Made by a program: the position numbers and the translations under genes. A stretch of DNA of 59,798 bases from an uncultured Fidelibacterota bacterium. GTDB lineage: Bacteria; Fidelibacterota; Marinisomatia; Marinisomatales; UBA1611. Under the pieces are notes generated by a model, which was given only the letters and a program-made list of their open reading frames with translations, was not told the origin of the DNA and did no database searches. Location: positions 1 through 59,798 of the forward strand of contig CAJWLO010000015.1 of NCBI GenBank assembly GCA_913043235.1, in the 5' to 3' direction. Numbering within the stretch: position 1 is the stretch's first letter; each line of letters starts with the position of its first letter. Positions 1 to 9,016 of this stretch are shown here, in pieces.

Positions 1-151
1 GTTTAAATTTAATTTCTGATGGCAACATTAATAATTGCGTATTTATTATATGAACATATACTTTCCCAATAAAATAATAAATACACATAAATATTTATAA
101 GTTATATAATAACAATAATATATATATCACATAATATTAGTTAAAAATTTG

Positions 152-221
152 GATATTTGAAAACTACATCCGATTGATTTTTAATTAAACATTATAATCA
201 AATCAAAAATATTCAAATATC
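152..221. repeat. Interrupted inverted repeat
   Basis: GATATTTGAA at 152-161 is an exact reverse complement of TTCAAATATC at 212-221. The 50-nt interval between them contains a second, imperfect pair (GATTGATT near 172-179 with AATCAAATC near 197-205), so the whole could fold as one long AT-rich hairpin. The function is unknown; a terminator, regulator site or simple AT-rich chance are all possible. Confidence 0.35.
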
Positions 222-285
222 TTATGGAGCATTAAATTGTTTATAGTGTAGCCGATAGTACAAACAATAAATTTCCTATCTTATT

Positions 286-314
286 AAAAACTGACAATCT
301 TCCAATATTGTCAG
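286..314 (-). terminator. Rho-independent-like terminator of the minus-strand operon
   Basis: On the minus strand CTGACAAT (314-307) and ATTGTCAG (298-291) form a perfect 8-bp stem with an 8-nt loop, followed at once by five T residues (290-286). This is the layout of an intrinsic terminator, although the stem is AT-rich and therefore weak. It lies about 215 nt after the rhodanese stop codon, with no gene between, so it probably ends the operon that runs leftwards from 18682. Confidence 0.5.
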
Positions 315-529
315 TGTATAATAATAGGGTAAGATTGATATAATTAATATTTGTATTCTGGTTTTAATGTCATTTAATAAAAAAGATTATTCCCCCGCAC
401 GTCCAACATAAATAATTTATCATAATATATATAATTATACTCATAAGTTATTGATAATATTAGACTATTAACTCGATAAATTTACTATAATTATTCAGAA
501 ACCTAAAATCAATGACATTCATTATCAAA

Positions 530-853
530 TTAATATCTCGCTATCGTCGGATCAATCTCTCTTGACCATTGATCAATTCCACCTTGTAAATTCACAGCAT
601 TATACCCATCTTCTACAAGATATTGACACACTTGAAATGATCGCATACCCGTATGACACATTACAACTATTTCTTTATCCCTATCAAGTTCAGATAATGA
701 ATTTGGAATTGTTATCATAGGCATATGTATAGCACCATTAAGAGCGCATATATTTACTTCATTACTTTCCCTAACATCTAAAAGAATAAAACTGTCTTCA
801 GAATCCATTTTATCTTTTAATTCAAAAACTGATATTTGTTTAACAGCATTCAT
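530..853 (-). CDS. Single-domain rhodanese-like protein
   Basis: This is a 107-residue single rhodanese domain with no signal peptide, so probably cytoplasmic. The family transfers sulfane sulfur or serves as a sulfur or selenium carrier. The sequence shows the usual opening with Asp-Val-Arg (26-28), the Gly-Ala-Ile-His turn (40-43) and an active-site loop CHTGMRS with catalytic Cys66, the six-residue loop of GlpE-type sulfurtransferases. The length matches GlpE-like proteins. It is the last gene of the operon, 1 nt after the glycerophosphodiesterase stop codon, and is probably translationally coupled to it. Its substrate cannot be told from sequence. Confidence 0.9.
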   Translation of the reverse strand: MNAVKQISVFELKDKMDSEDSFILLDVRESNEVNICALNGAIHMPMITIPNSLSELDRDKEIVVMCHTGMRSFQVCQYLVEDGYNAVNLQGGIDQWSREIDPTIARY

Positions 854-854
854 C

Positions 855-1652
855 TTACAAGTTTCCCATTTTATGATTATCAGTAATCACACATAAAACA
901 TCTCTTTCCACACACCAATTTACTGCAGGTTTAGAATTTACTGTCCACATAGTAATACCAAGTTTATGCTTTTTCCATTCTTTAATCATTTCATCATCAG
1001 CTAAACTCGCATCTATATGTAGGAAATCTGGGTGTATCCAATTTGTAAGGATCCCGAATCTATAATCATCAACAATATAACCCACATATAGCTCCGGGTG
1101 AAAAATTCTCATATACACCACAACAAAAGGATTAAAACATGAAATAATGTGTGGGTGGGGGATAGTACCCGACCTGCTCATTTTACCAATTGTTTTTGCA
1201 ATTGTAAAATCAATTAATGATTTACACTTTATTTCAATATTAATAAAAATATGGTCAGGTAATTTTTCAAGTACATCCGTAAGTCTTGGAATGGGTTGCA
1301 TATTTTCAGGATGGCTTCTATCGCCTGTACGAATCTGTTTTAAATCAGAAATATTCTTATCATAGAGCCAGCCATTTCCGTTTGTTTCTCTCTCCAAATC
1401 GAAATTATGAGAACACACCACTGTACCATCTTTTAATTGGCACACATCCATTTCTATATATTTGAATCCATAATCAATTGCATCCATGAAAGCTTCTATC
1501 GTATTCCCTGGCGCCATAACCATAGATCCTCTATGAGCCATCATTACCGGTCTACTATCATTTTTAAAAATAATATTACCCCGAGCCTGCCAATAATACC
1601 GATGCCTTATGACCAGTAATAATGATAACATAATAATAAATAACTCTAACAC
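855..1652 (-). CDS. Glycerophosphodiester phosphodiesterase
   Basis: A 265-residue GDPD-family protein that should hydrolyse glycerophosphodiesters to glycerol-3-phosphate and an alcohol. A hydrophobic N-terminal segment (residues 1-15) suggests membrane anchoring. The TIM-barrel motifs are visible: His40-Arg41-Gly42, the acidic pair Glu67/Asp69 in the strand after the first helix, and His82. The segment usually written Pro-Glu-Asn-Thr reads Pro-Gly-Asn-Thr here, a substitution of a commonly conserved Glu. The start codon is GTG, overlapping by one base the TAG stop of the upstream penicillin-acylase gene (TAGTG), which points to coupled translation. Phospholipid head-group salvage is the likely role. 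Confidence 0.88.
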   Translation of the reverse strand: MLELFIIMLSLLLVIRHRYYWQARGNIIFKNDSRPVMMAHRGSMVMAPGNTIEAFMDAIDYGFKYIEMDVCQLKDGTVVCSHNFDLERETNGNGWLYDKNISDLKQIRTGDRSHPENMQPIPRLTDVLEKLPDHIFINIEIKCKSLIDFTIAKTIGKMSRSGTIPHPHIISCFNPFVVVYMRIFHPELYVGYIVDDYRFGILTNWIHPDFLHIDASLADDEMIKEWKKHKLGITMWTVNSKPAVNWCVERDVLCVITDNHKMGNL

Positions 1653-4069
1653 TATGGAGAAACAAGTACAAGATGTCGAAAACTTTCTGATCCCCGAATA
1701 TAAGTTTCATCAAACCACGTAGTGCGGTATAGCCCATTATGATATAGATCTGCCTGATCCCTATAATGGGGGCTATTAGAAATCCCCGACTGTCCGGTAG
1801 GAAGAATAAACTGTGTTTCATTCAAATTTGAAAAATCGACAATTCGCCTCATGGATGCACCCGAAGTTTGATAATAGGGATCATAGAATGAATAGCCTCC
1901 AGCATTGGGTGTTTTATCGGACCCACCTGAACGGAATGGACCCACACTAAAATCAAACAGCCAGTTTAAAATACGAACTTTAGATAACATATGTTTATGT
2001 GTCACAGAGTGTGCATCTCCCCATTTCCAGTTCGAACGATTGATGCCATATCTATTTTCAATATCATGAATGGCGTCAACAACAGATAAATATAATATCT
2101 CATCTAATGATTCTATTTTCATTTTTGATTCAATATTGTCTATCCAAGATGATTTTCTAGTTTTTAATATTTCCCTAATATTTCGATGAACCAGGTATTT
2201 CAAACCCGTATAGGCATCTAGATAGTTTTCACCCAGAAGGCTGAGTTCATCTCCATAAAGATTGATTGTAAGGTTACGCATAAAAGCATGAAAAATAAGC
2301 GCTGCTTCAGAATCAACAGTTTCTATTCCATTCCATTCCCGCAGATATTTGAATGCTCTAGCAAGATTTCCCGTTTCATTGCCTTTTTCAACATCTAGTA
2401 TATATGGTGTTATTTCCTTAGCAAATTGAGATGTAAGATCTAATTGAATAGATTTCATATCCTCAACAGTTGCATTATCAAGAGTGTCTAGTCTATTTTT
2501 TATCTGCTCTGCTCTGCTTGGATCTGCCCAGAGCCCACTAATATAGTATGGAAAATCACTGCCTATAGTTTTATTGTTAGCGGTGGAAATATACCCGCCT
2601 GAAGGATTAAAAAGGAATGGCATTTTACTATATGGGACTTTCCCTCTCCAATCATATTGAGAATCGTTTCCCGGTCGAGGAACCATGCTAAATCCTTCTT
2701 TGCGTATCGGGATAAATACAGCGGGGCGCCAGCCTATATTTCCATTAATATCGGCATATACAATGTTTTGCCCGGGAACGCCAAAGTCTTCCACGGCTTT
2801 GGAAAAATCATCCCAATTTTTCATTGTATTGATACCAACCCAGGCATCCATTTCCCTAGTAACCCAGTGTCCGGTCCAGGACATGGACATAACTTCTTTA
2901 CTACCTCGCAAAAGAGGATGTATATCGCTAATGATAGGTCCATGGTGCGTAAGACGTATGACAATAGTAGTATCCTGTCCGCTATGTAAAGGGATGGTTT
3001 CTTTCAAAACTTTCATTGTTTTCCATTTATTATCATGTAGGTATTCATTTTCATTAGTGGGGTTTATTGTTTCTATAAAAAAATCCACATCATCCACCAT
3101 GGTATTGGTAAAGCCCCATGCCACATGTTTGTTTTGCCCAATGACTGGGACAGGAATCCCAGCAATGCATACACCAGACACATCAAATCGCCCCCCTTTT
3201 AAATGCATTTCAAACCATCTTGGTGGCTGGGTATATGCAAGATGAGGATCATTTGCCAGTAACGGTTTTCCTGAAGCGGTCCTGGTGCCGGACAGCACCC
3301 AATTATTTGAGCCAATATCCGCATTGTGCTTACCAAGCAGATCACGTAATGAAAATTCTTGATTGATGATCGCATCAAACAAAGGCTTAAACTGATCATA
3401 CTTAATGGCAGCAATTGTGGGTTTATCATCATCGTAACCAGGAATAATTTCAGCCAATTTTTCTTCACCAAAATATGCGGCAATAGCCCCATAAACAATT
3501 TCAGGTTGCCAGGACCCCTGCATTTCATGGGCCATCATTCTTTCATAACCAGCAACAATAGTTGGGTCCCATAATGGAGGGCTTATACCCAATATTTTAA
3601 ATTCTATAGGTGGATCATTCTTTATTTCTTTTATACGGAAATTGATACCATTGCAGAATGAATTATAGATAGATTTGTTATTAATGTCCATGGCAGCGAC
3701 CATTTTTTTTGCAGTATCATGTATTCTCCATGTACGTAGATAAATATCCGTTGACAATAATTCATCACCAAACGCTGATGCAAGCTCTCCTCGAACAGCT
3801 AAGGCCACTGTTGACAATTGGAACATTCTCTCTCTGGCGGCAAGATAACCTGCAGCATAAAACAGATCTTCTTCATCCCGGGCAAATACATGAGGTACAG
3901 CCCATTCATCAAAAAAAACATCGACCGAAGACGTTAATCCTTCTAGCTGTATTTCACCCTCATATTTAGGCAGGGGGTGTTGCAGCCAAGACCAAAACAA
4001 AATAATTATTATTAAAATTCCAAATAAAGCAACCCAACTGCGTTTCATGTTAATAATTCGGTTAACCAT
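1652..4069 (-). CDS. Penicillin acylase family protein (N-terminal nucleophile hydrolase)
   Basis: An 805-residue member of the penicillin/acyl-homoserine-lactone acylase family. An N-terminal hydrophobic helix (about 12-27) gives export to the periplasm. Such enzymes are made as a precursor that cuts itself between a Gly and the catalytic Ser. The sequence shows Ile-Gly253-Ser254-Asn-Asn-Trp, so Ser254 should be the N-terminus of the beta chain, with an alpha chain before it. The downstream pattern ending in NDPHL (273-277) is also typical. The substrate (acyl-homoserine lactones, N-acyl amino acids, beta-lactam side chains) cannot be inferred. It sits 33 nt after the M1 peptidase in a run of secreted hydrolases, which favours scavenging of acylated amino compounds. 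Confidence 0.93.
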   Translation of the reverse strand: MVNRIINMKRSWVALFGILIIIILFWSWLQHPLPKYEGEIQLEGLTSSVDVFFDEWAVPHVFARDEEDLFYAAGYLAARERMFQLSTVALAVRGELASAFGDELLSTDIYLRTWRIHDTAKKMVAAMDINNKSIYNSFCNGINFRIKEIKNDPPIEFKILGISPPLWDPTIVAGYERMMAHEMQGSWQPEIVYGAIAAYFGEEKLAEIIPGYDDDKPTIAAIKYDQFKPLFDAIINQEFSLRDLLGKHNADIGSNNWVLSGTRTASGKPLLANDPHLAYTQPPRWFEMHLKGGRFDVSGVCIAGIPVPVIGQNKHVAWGFTNTMVDDVDFFIETINPTNENEYLHDNKWKTMKVLKETIPLHSGQDTTIVIRLTHHGPIISDIHPLLRGSKEVMSMSWTGHWVTREMDAWVGINTMKNWDDFSKAVEDFGVPGQNIVYADINGNIGWRPAVFIPIRKEGFSMVPRPGNDSQYDWRGKVPYSKMPFLFNPSGGYISTANNKTIGSDFPYYISGLWADPSRAEQIKNRLDTLDNATVEDMKSIQLDLTSQFAKEITPYILDVEKGNETGNLARAFKYLREWNGIETVDSEAALIFHAFMRNLTINLYGDELSLLGENYLDAYTGLKYLVHRNIREILKTRKSSWIDNIESKMKIESLDEILYLSVVDAIHDIENRYGINRSNWKWGDAHSVTHKHMLSKVRILNWLFDFSVGPFRSGGSDKTPNAGGYSFYDPYYQTSGASMRRIVDFSNLNETQFILPTGQSGISNSPHYRDQADLYHNGLYRTTWFDETYIRGSESFRHLVLVSP

Positions 4070-4102
4070 GTAATTATTTTTGAAAATTCAATTATTATAA
4101 GA

Positions 4103-5713
4103 CTAATGTTTTTTAAGACTAAACAAAACCCAATTTAAAGGATCAAGTTCTAATGTAGATGTTGCAGGTATTGATATCCCTGTTGGCTTATCAGAAACAT
4201 TAATGGTAATATGTTCCATATCAAACAGTCCTCGATACTGCACTTCCACAGGTAAAATGAACCCAGCTTCAGACCACCAGAGATCAATAAACTGTTTTTT
4301 TCCATTATGATAAATTTTTGTTTTCATATTCAGCGTTGGAATATCTTTAGTGTATAGGTACTGATCAAAAAACCAACCTAACGCTAAGCCAGAATTTTCC
4401 TCAATAAGCTCTATAAATTCCTGAGTGGAAGTCTGGTTGTTGGGCCTACGTTTAGGCATGGTTATATATTCCTTCAAGGTATTATTCAATGTTTCTTCAC
4501 CAATCAAGAATCGTAGCATATGCAACACATAGGCTCCTTTATAATAAACATCATTGTCTTGGGTAGCTTCCATGGTTGCCGGTTTTGATGGACAAATTGG
4601 ATGTTTGTTTGAGATGTTCTTTCTACAGCGATCTCTTATAAAGGCATGGTAAGCACCCAAGCCATATTTTTTTTCAACATACAAAGCCTCAGCATAGGTG
4701 ACGAACCCTTCATGAATCCAAAAGTCTGCCCAGTCTGAAACACTGAGGTAATTTCCCCACCATTCGTGTCCCATTTCATGGAACAGAAGAAAATCATAAC
4801 CAAGTTGTGTATTTTTGTATTTATTACCATATGCAATCATGGTTTGGTGTTCCATGCCCCAATATGGCGTTTCTACTATACCAAATTTCTCTTTTATCCA
4901 TGGGTAAGATCCAAATTGATCAGCATAAAAGTTTAGATATTCCTCCGCCTTATCAAGCAAATTCTCTGCACCATTTTTGGATTCAGGTAAAACATGAAAT
5001 TCCATATATAAAGGCTTCCCTTGGATAAGGCCTCTTCGGGATACGGTCTCAAAGTTTCCTATCGCAAAATTAATATTATAAGTGCTTATTGGATATTGTG
5101 ATTTCCAATGCCAGGTCTCCATCCGATTCCCAATATTTACGATCCCTTGTAATAGTCCGTTTCCAGCAACTTTAAGCGGTTCTGAAACCGTGACATAAAT
5201 ATCAACACTATCTGGTTTGTCGCTGGGGTGTTCTTTACATGGATACCAAATGTGGGCCCCATTCTGTTGGCAAGAAATAGCAATCCAGGGATACCCATCT
5301 TGGCTAGTCTCCCAGGTTATCCCACCATCCCAGGGTGGGTTTATGGCTTCCGGTGGCCTACCTTTATATGAAATTTTCAGACTATGACTTTTGTTTAAAT
5401 CCAATCCTGGATTTTCAATAAATAATTTATTCCCTCGTTTAAAGAACACCATTGGTTTTTCATTTACCCAGGTGTTGGAAACACTATAACTAGACAGAAG
5501 ATCTATTTCGAGCCTACGGGGAGGTCTTTTAAGAATAAAACTGATGGTTACCGTTCCACCGATAGTTTTTTTTTCTGAATCCATCTCAATTTGGAGTTCG
5601 TAGTGATGAACATCCATAGCCGCCTGGTTTTTTGTTAAGGGACCACCAGAACTAGTCTTCAAACCTAGAACTACGGATAAAAGTAGAACTGGATGGATGC
5701 ATAGTCGTATCAT
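4103..5713 (-). CDS. M1 family metallopeptidase (aminopeptidase-like)
   Basis: A 536-residue secreted M1 (gluzincin) peptidase. A signal peptide covers about residues 1-22. The zinc site is complete: His312-Glu313-x-x-His316 in HEMGHEWWGN, followed by Glu335. The aminopeptidase recognition motif, normally GxMEN, appears as Gly-Met-Glu-His-Gln (286-290), an altered form seen in many bacterial secreted M1 enzymes. The protein ends after the catalytic and a short C-terminal domain and lacks the large HEAT-like C-terminal domain of PepN. Its start ATG overlaps the stop of the DHFR-like gene by one base (TAATG). It probably releases N-terminal amino acids from peptides in the periplasm. Confidence 0.92.
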   Translation of the reverse strand: MIRLCIHPVLLLSVVLGLKTSSGGPLTKNQAAMDVHHYELQIEMDSEKKTIGGTVTISFILKRPPRRLEIDLLSSYSVSNTWVNEKPMVFFKRGNKLFIENPGLDLNKSHSLKISYKGRPPEAINPPWDGGITWETSQDGYPWIAISCQQNGAHIWYPCKEHPSDKPDSVDIYVTVSEPLKVAGNGLLQGIVNIGNRMETWHWKSQYPISTYNINFAIGNFETVSRRGLIQGKPLYMEFHVLPESKNGAENLLDKAEEYLNFYADQFGSYPWIKEKFGIVETPYWGMEHQTMIAYGNKYKNTQLGYDFLLFHEMGHEWWGNYLSVSDWADFWIHEGFVTYAEALYVEKKYGLGAYHAFIRDRCRKNISNKHPICPSKPATMEATQDNDVYYKGAYVLHMLRFLIGEETLNNTLKEYITMPKRRPNNQTSTQEFIELIEENSGLALGWFFDQYLYTKDIPTLNMKTKIYHNGKKQFIDLWWSEAGFILPVEVQYRGLFDMEHITINVSDKPTGISIPATSTLELDPLNWVLFSLKKH

Positions 5714-6165
5714 TATTTCTGCACTTTATACTGATATTGATAAATCCCAATTCTTTCATCTACAGATATCATGTTTTCAAACCGTAAGGTTAATTCAGAA
5801 ACGGGATCAGAAAATAAGCGAACACCGACACCAAAAATGTAAGGATGAGGTGTAATATATAAGTGTGTCAGAAAAGGTGCGAACCGTGAATAGGTTTTTC
5901 CGCCGCCAATGATAAAACAACGCTCTGCATCAATTTTTGACAGAACAGATCCTGGGTTTTTATATCTGTTTACAATGATCATCTCCCTGTTTTCTAATTG
6001 ATCATAGAGAGTATCATAGGTGTTGGAGCCCATGATTACTGGAAAACCCGTAGTCTGTTTTTTAAATAATTGGAGGTCTTTTGACCAGGTTATCACTTCC
6101 CGGCTATGGCGGGCAATAAAACCATCTACTGTAACTGCTGCAATGAGGACAACATCTTTAGGCAT
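5713..6165 (-). CDS. Dihydrofolate reductase family protein (RibD/DHFR fold)
   Basis: A 150-residue DHFR-fold protein. Visible are the opening strand ending in Ala-Ala-Val-Thr-Val-Asp-Gly (9-15), Trp27, the VIMGSNTY segment (43-50) that binds the NADPH pyrophosphate region in the family, and the IIGGGKTY nucleotide loop (about 85-92). It resembles the DHFR/RibD-C superfamily proteins with an ASxDG-type start more than classical FolA, so I do not assign folA. It may be the organism's folate reductase or an uncharacterised pteridine/pyrimidine reductase. It lies 3 nt after the M16 gene and overlaps the next gene by one base. Confidence 0.8.
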   Translation of the reverse strand: MPKDVVLIAAVTVDGFIARHSREVITWSKDLQLFKKQTTGFPVIMGSNTYDTLYDQLENREMIIVNRYKNPGSVLSKIDAERCFIIGGGKTYSRFAPFLTHLYITPHPYIFGVGVRLFSDPVSELTLRFENMISVDERIGIYQYQYKVQK

Positions 6166-6168
6166 TCC

Positions 6169-8991
6169 CTACTGGTAAATCCTCTTTTTTTTCCAGCTTT
6201 TTATATCATCAAAGCTGCTTATGCGATTTTGTTTATTATTATGCTGTTCAGCAAACATTAGGCTATTAACCATTTTGCGCGAATCCTCATTTATCGTATT
6301 ATACAACAAGTTAGCCAGAGAATTCTGATCAGCAGATTTAAGAGCAGAAATTGTTTTTTTATCGCGGTCAAAATCAGCGCCATGCTCAAACACCAAATCT
6401 TTTAATTTGTTGGCCCGCTCAGCAATGCTTTTGGGTTCTTTTTCTAGTTGTTCAATTGCAGACTCTACTAACTGCTTGAACGTGGTGGTGTCCATTGTAC
6501 GTATAAAATTTGGCAAGGTAGTAATGAATGCATCAGCTCTTGCGTTTAACTCATCTGCTGAATATTCCCCTGACTGAATTGCAAACGTCATATAATGAGT
6601 TTCATCTCGATCTATAGACCTCGACCATACAATATATCCTAGTTGCTGATTAGTGCGCATTTCTGTGTAAAACGGTTGCTGTACTGCCTGGCTGATTACA
6701 AGTGCAGATGCGCGCATTTGAGGTGAATCTTTTCCAAATTCATATTCTCTCCAAAAACAGGAATTATTCACTCGAAGGACATCCACATATTGAATATCTT
6801 CAGGTTCTCCTTGTTTTAAAAAATCAAGTTCAAAAGCTTGTTCTCGGTTCATTTCTCCAGTGTTTGTTTTTTCCTTGAAAACCCTTATCGTTTTCTTAGC
6901 GTCAACTTCTTCAAAATCTCCATAAACAAAACCTTCTATAAATATTTCCTTATATAATTTTTGTGCGAATTCCTGTATGCTTTTTTTTGTTGCAGATTGT
7001 GCAACAGGCAAGGATTCCGCCCAGCTGAATTTGACACTGTGGTAGATCTCTGCTGATTTATCTCGGGTTTGTTGCCAGGCGTCCGAAAGAGGGAAGTTCT
7101 GATAGTCTCGTACAATTTTATCTTTTATAGCTTCAAACTGTTCATTTGAAATATCAAACCCTATCATATGATCCAGCATCATTTCATAAAGCTTAATTGC
7201 AGATTCCGTATATCCGCTAACGGTCAGATACAAACCCTCATATCCTTCCACCAACGAATAATTAAGCCCAGCTTGTTTTGCGGGATATCCCAGTTCATTC
7301 ATGGATTCTCGGACGCAGGCAGCGTAAATTTTCAAAAGAACCCGGTGTCGGAGACTCATTCTGTCTTTTGAAAACATTATTTTATAGCTTATTATTCCTT
7401 TTGGTCTTAAAAATTCGTGATCTTGGCCAAAATACAACTTTGACCCTCTTGTATCTATTATCAATTCTGGTTCTATCTCATCCTTTATTTTCCGGTTTGG
7501 AACTCTTGCTTTTTTCGGAATGAATGGATTGGGGGCTGCGATCTTAAAACTTGAATGTGGAAGTACTGATTGAAGTTCTTTATAAAAAGAAGCATCCTCA
7601 GTATAAGCATAAGGTGCTTGATAAAATTTTTCGACTTGGTCTGTCTCCACACCCTTAGATACCAGCATAACTAACATATTATCGGGAGTAAGATGTTGAA
7701 GAAGCTCTGAGAATTTTTCAGGGTGAGGATCCCCATAAATATAATTAACACGTCCTGCATCAGTGAAATCATACATGTTTAATTCATTTGCTAGCTGAGT
7801 TGCCCGCCACATACCTTCGCCCTTGTTAGAATATATTTCTTCAAGTTCAGCCATTGTTTTAAGCTCGTTAAATACATGTTTTTGATGCCCAGATTTCTGC
7901 ATCAATTGTATAAAACCCATTGTAGCATTGATAACATTTTGATATTCCTCCAGTCCCTGCAGGGTTAATCCGATCCTAATGGATGCGACACCATATTCAT
8001 TTGTCTGTGAACCCGCACCTGCAGATAATGTTGTGGCCCAGCCTTTTAATTTAAGAAAAGAAAGAAGACTTCCCTGACCCTCATGTCCCAGAATAAAACC
8101 CAGCTGGCTGCCTGGTTTTTGCTTATATAATTTCCGTGTACCAGGAATAGAAAATTCAATTATTAAGTCTCTAATGTCTTTCACAGGGTCAATTTTTACT
8201 AGCCTGAATGTGTTCTTTCTTTCCATAACATTAGGATCGTGGATGTTATTTTTCGATTTTCTATTTTTAATTTCAGAAAAATATTCTCGGACCCACATCT
8301 CCATTTCATCTAAGCTGTGGGTACTCAAAACCGCTAGACCCATACGGTTGGCGCTGTAATGGGTATTATAAAAATTGGTCAGTTCCCCTCGATCTATATC
8401 GCCCAGTGTTTCCAAGTTTCCTGTATTAAACATTCGCTCTGGGTGTCCTTCTTTTGCAAATAAACCGGAAATTCTATACTGCCGCCAACCATCATTCATG
8501 ATGTTTTTTTGATGTTCGGAATTCACGGCGTTTACTTCCCGCTCTGTATATTGCTCTGTGAAAAGCGGGCCAATAAAAAACTGGGAAAATCGATCTAACG
8601 CCCCCTCAAAAGCTCCGGGTAATACTTGTAATTGGTAATTTGTGTGGTCGCTTGCAGTATAGGCATTTGAAAAACCTCCATTTGTCCTCAAGTATGTGCT
8701 GTATTCATCAACATCAGGATATTTTTCTGTTCCTAGAAAAAGCATGTGTTCCAAAAAATGTGCTAGACCTTGTCTGTTTTCCGGATTTTCTAATGAACCA
8801 ACCATAACGCTCATTGAAGCGGCAGAAACATTAAAATTAGGATCTGAAAGCAGATACACTTTCAATTGATTATCTAAAACAATTTTTCTGCTCTGGGATT
8901 TGTCCAGCGGGTGTTTCATTATCTTATGGTCCTTCCTGTTTTCGCAATTCATCGTGACAGCACAAACTAGTGCCATAAATACAAATTTCAT
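6169..8991 (-). CDS. M16 family insulinase/pitrilysin-type metallopeptidase
   Basis: A 940-residue inverzincin of the pitrilysin/insulin-degrading-enzyme class. The inverted zinc motif His78-x-x-Glu81-His82 (HFLEHMLFLGT) is followed 76 residues later by Glu159, the third ligand expected for M16. The length fits a single-chain enzyme with four homologous domains rather than a split M16B pair. The N-terminus has a signal peptide with a possible, non-canonical lipidation Cys16. The middle and C-terminal domains (for example the LGYIVWSRS segment) match IDE-like enzymes. Likely role: degradation of short peptides in the periplasm. It lies 25 nt after the DUF5117 protease in a hydrolase-rich operon. 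Confidence 0.93.
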   Translation of the reverse strand: MKFVFMALVCAVTMNCENRKDHKIMKHPLDKSQSRKIVLDNQLKVYLLSDPNFNVSAASMSVMVGSLENPENRQGLAHFLEHMLFLGTEKYPDVDEYSTYLRTNGGFSNAYTASDHTNYQLQVLPGAFEGALDRFSQFFIGPLFTEQYTEREVNAVNSEHQKNIMNDGWRQYRISGLFAKEGHPERMFNTGNLETLGDIDRGELTNFYNTHYSANRMGLAVLSTHSLDEMEMWVREYFSEIKNRKSKNNIHDPNVMERKNTFRLVKIDPVKDIRDLIIEFSIPGTRKLYKQKPGSQLGFILGHEGQGSLLSFLKLKGWATTLSAGAGSQTNEYGVASIRIGLTLQGLEEYQNVINATMGFIQLMQKSGHQKHVFNELKTMAELEEIYSNKGEGMWRATQLANELNMYDFTDAGRVNYIYGDPHPEKFSELLQHLTPDNMLVMLVSKGVETDQVEKFYQAPYAYTEDASFYKELQSVLPHSSFKIAAPNPFIPKKARVPNRKIKDEIEPELIIDTRGSKLYFGQDHEFLRPKGIISYKIMFSKDRMSLRHRVLLKIYAACVRESMNELGYPAKQAGLNYSLVEGYEGLYLTVSGYTESAIKLYEMMLDHMIGFDISNEQFEAIKDKIVRDYQNFPLSDAWQQTRDKSAEIYHSVKFSWAESLPVAQSATKKSIQEFAQKLYKEIFIEGFVYGDFEEVDAKKTIRVFKEKTNTGEMNREQAFELDFLKQGEPEDIQYVDVLRVNNSCFWREYEFGKDSPQMRASALVISQAVQQPFYTEMRTNQQLGYIVWSRSIDRDETHYMTFAIQSGEYSADELNARADAFITTLPNFIRTMDTTTFKQLVESAIEQLEKEPKSIAERANKLKDLVFEHGADFDRDKKTISALKSADQNSLANLLYNTINEDSRKMVNSLMFAEQHNNKQNRISSFDDIKSWKKKRIYQ

Positions 8992-9016
8992 GGTTCACTC
9001 CTATATAATAAAGGGT

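Larger units (their letters stand above)
1..529. other. AT-rich gene-free end of window
   Basis: There is no convincing reading frame, tRNA or rRNA here. The stretch is extremely AT-rich and lies downstream of the rhodanese gene that ends the minus-strand operon. Two inverted repeats are visible and listed separately: a terminator-like hairpin near 286-314 and a longer interrupted palindrome at 152-221. I see nothing else that can be supported. Confidence 0.6.

Noticed and set aside
2657-3245. Plus-strand open frames of 110 and 186 codons
   Set aside because: They lie fully antisense to the well-supported penicillin acylase gene, overlap each other, and look like no protein family.
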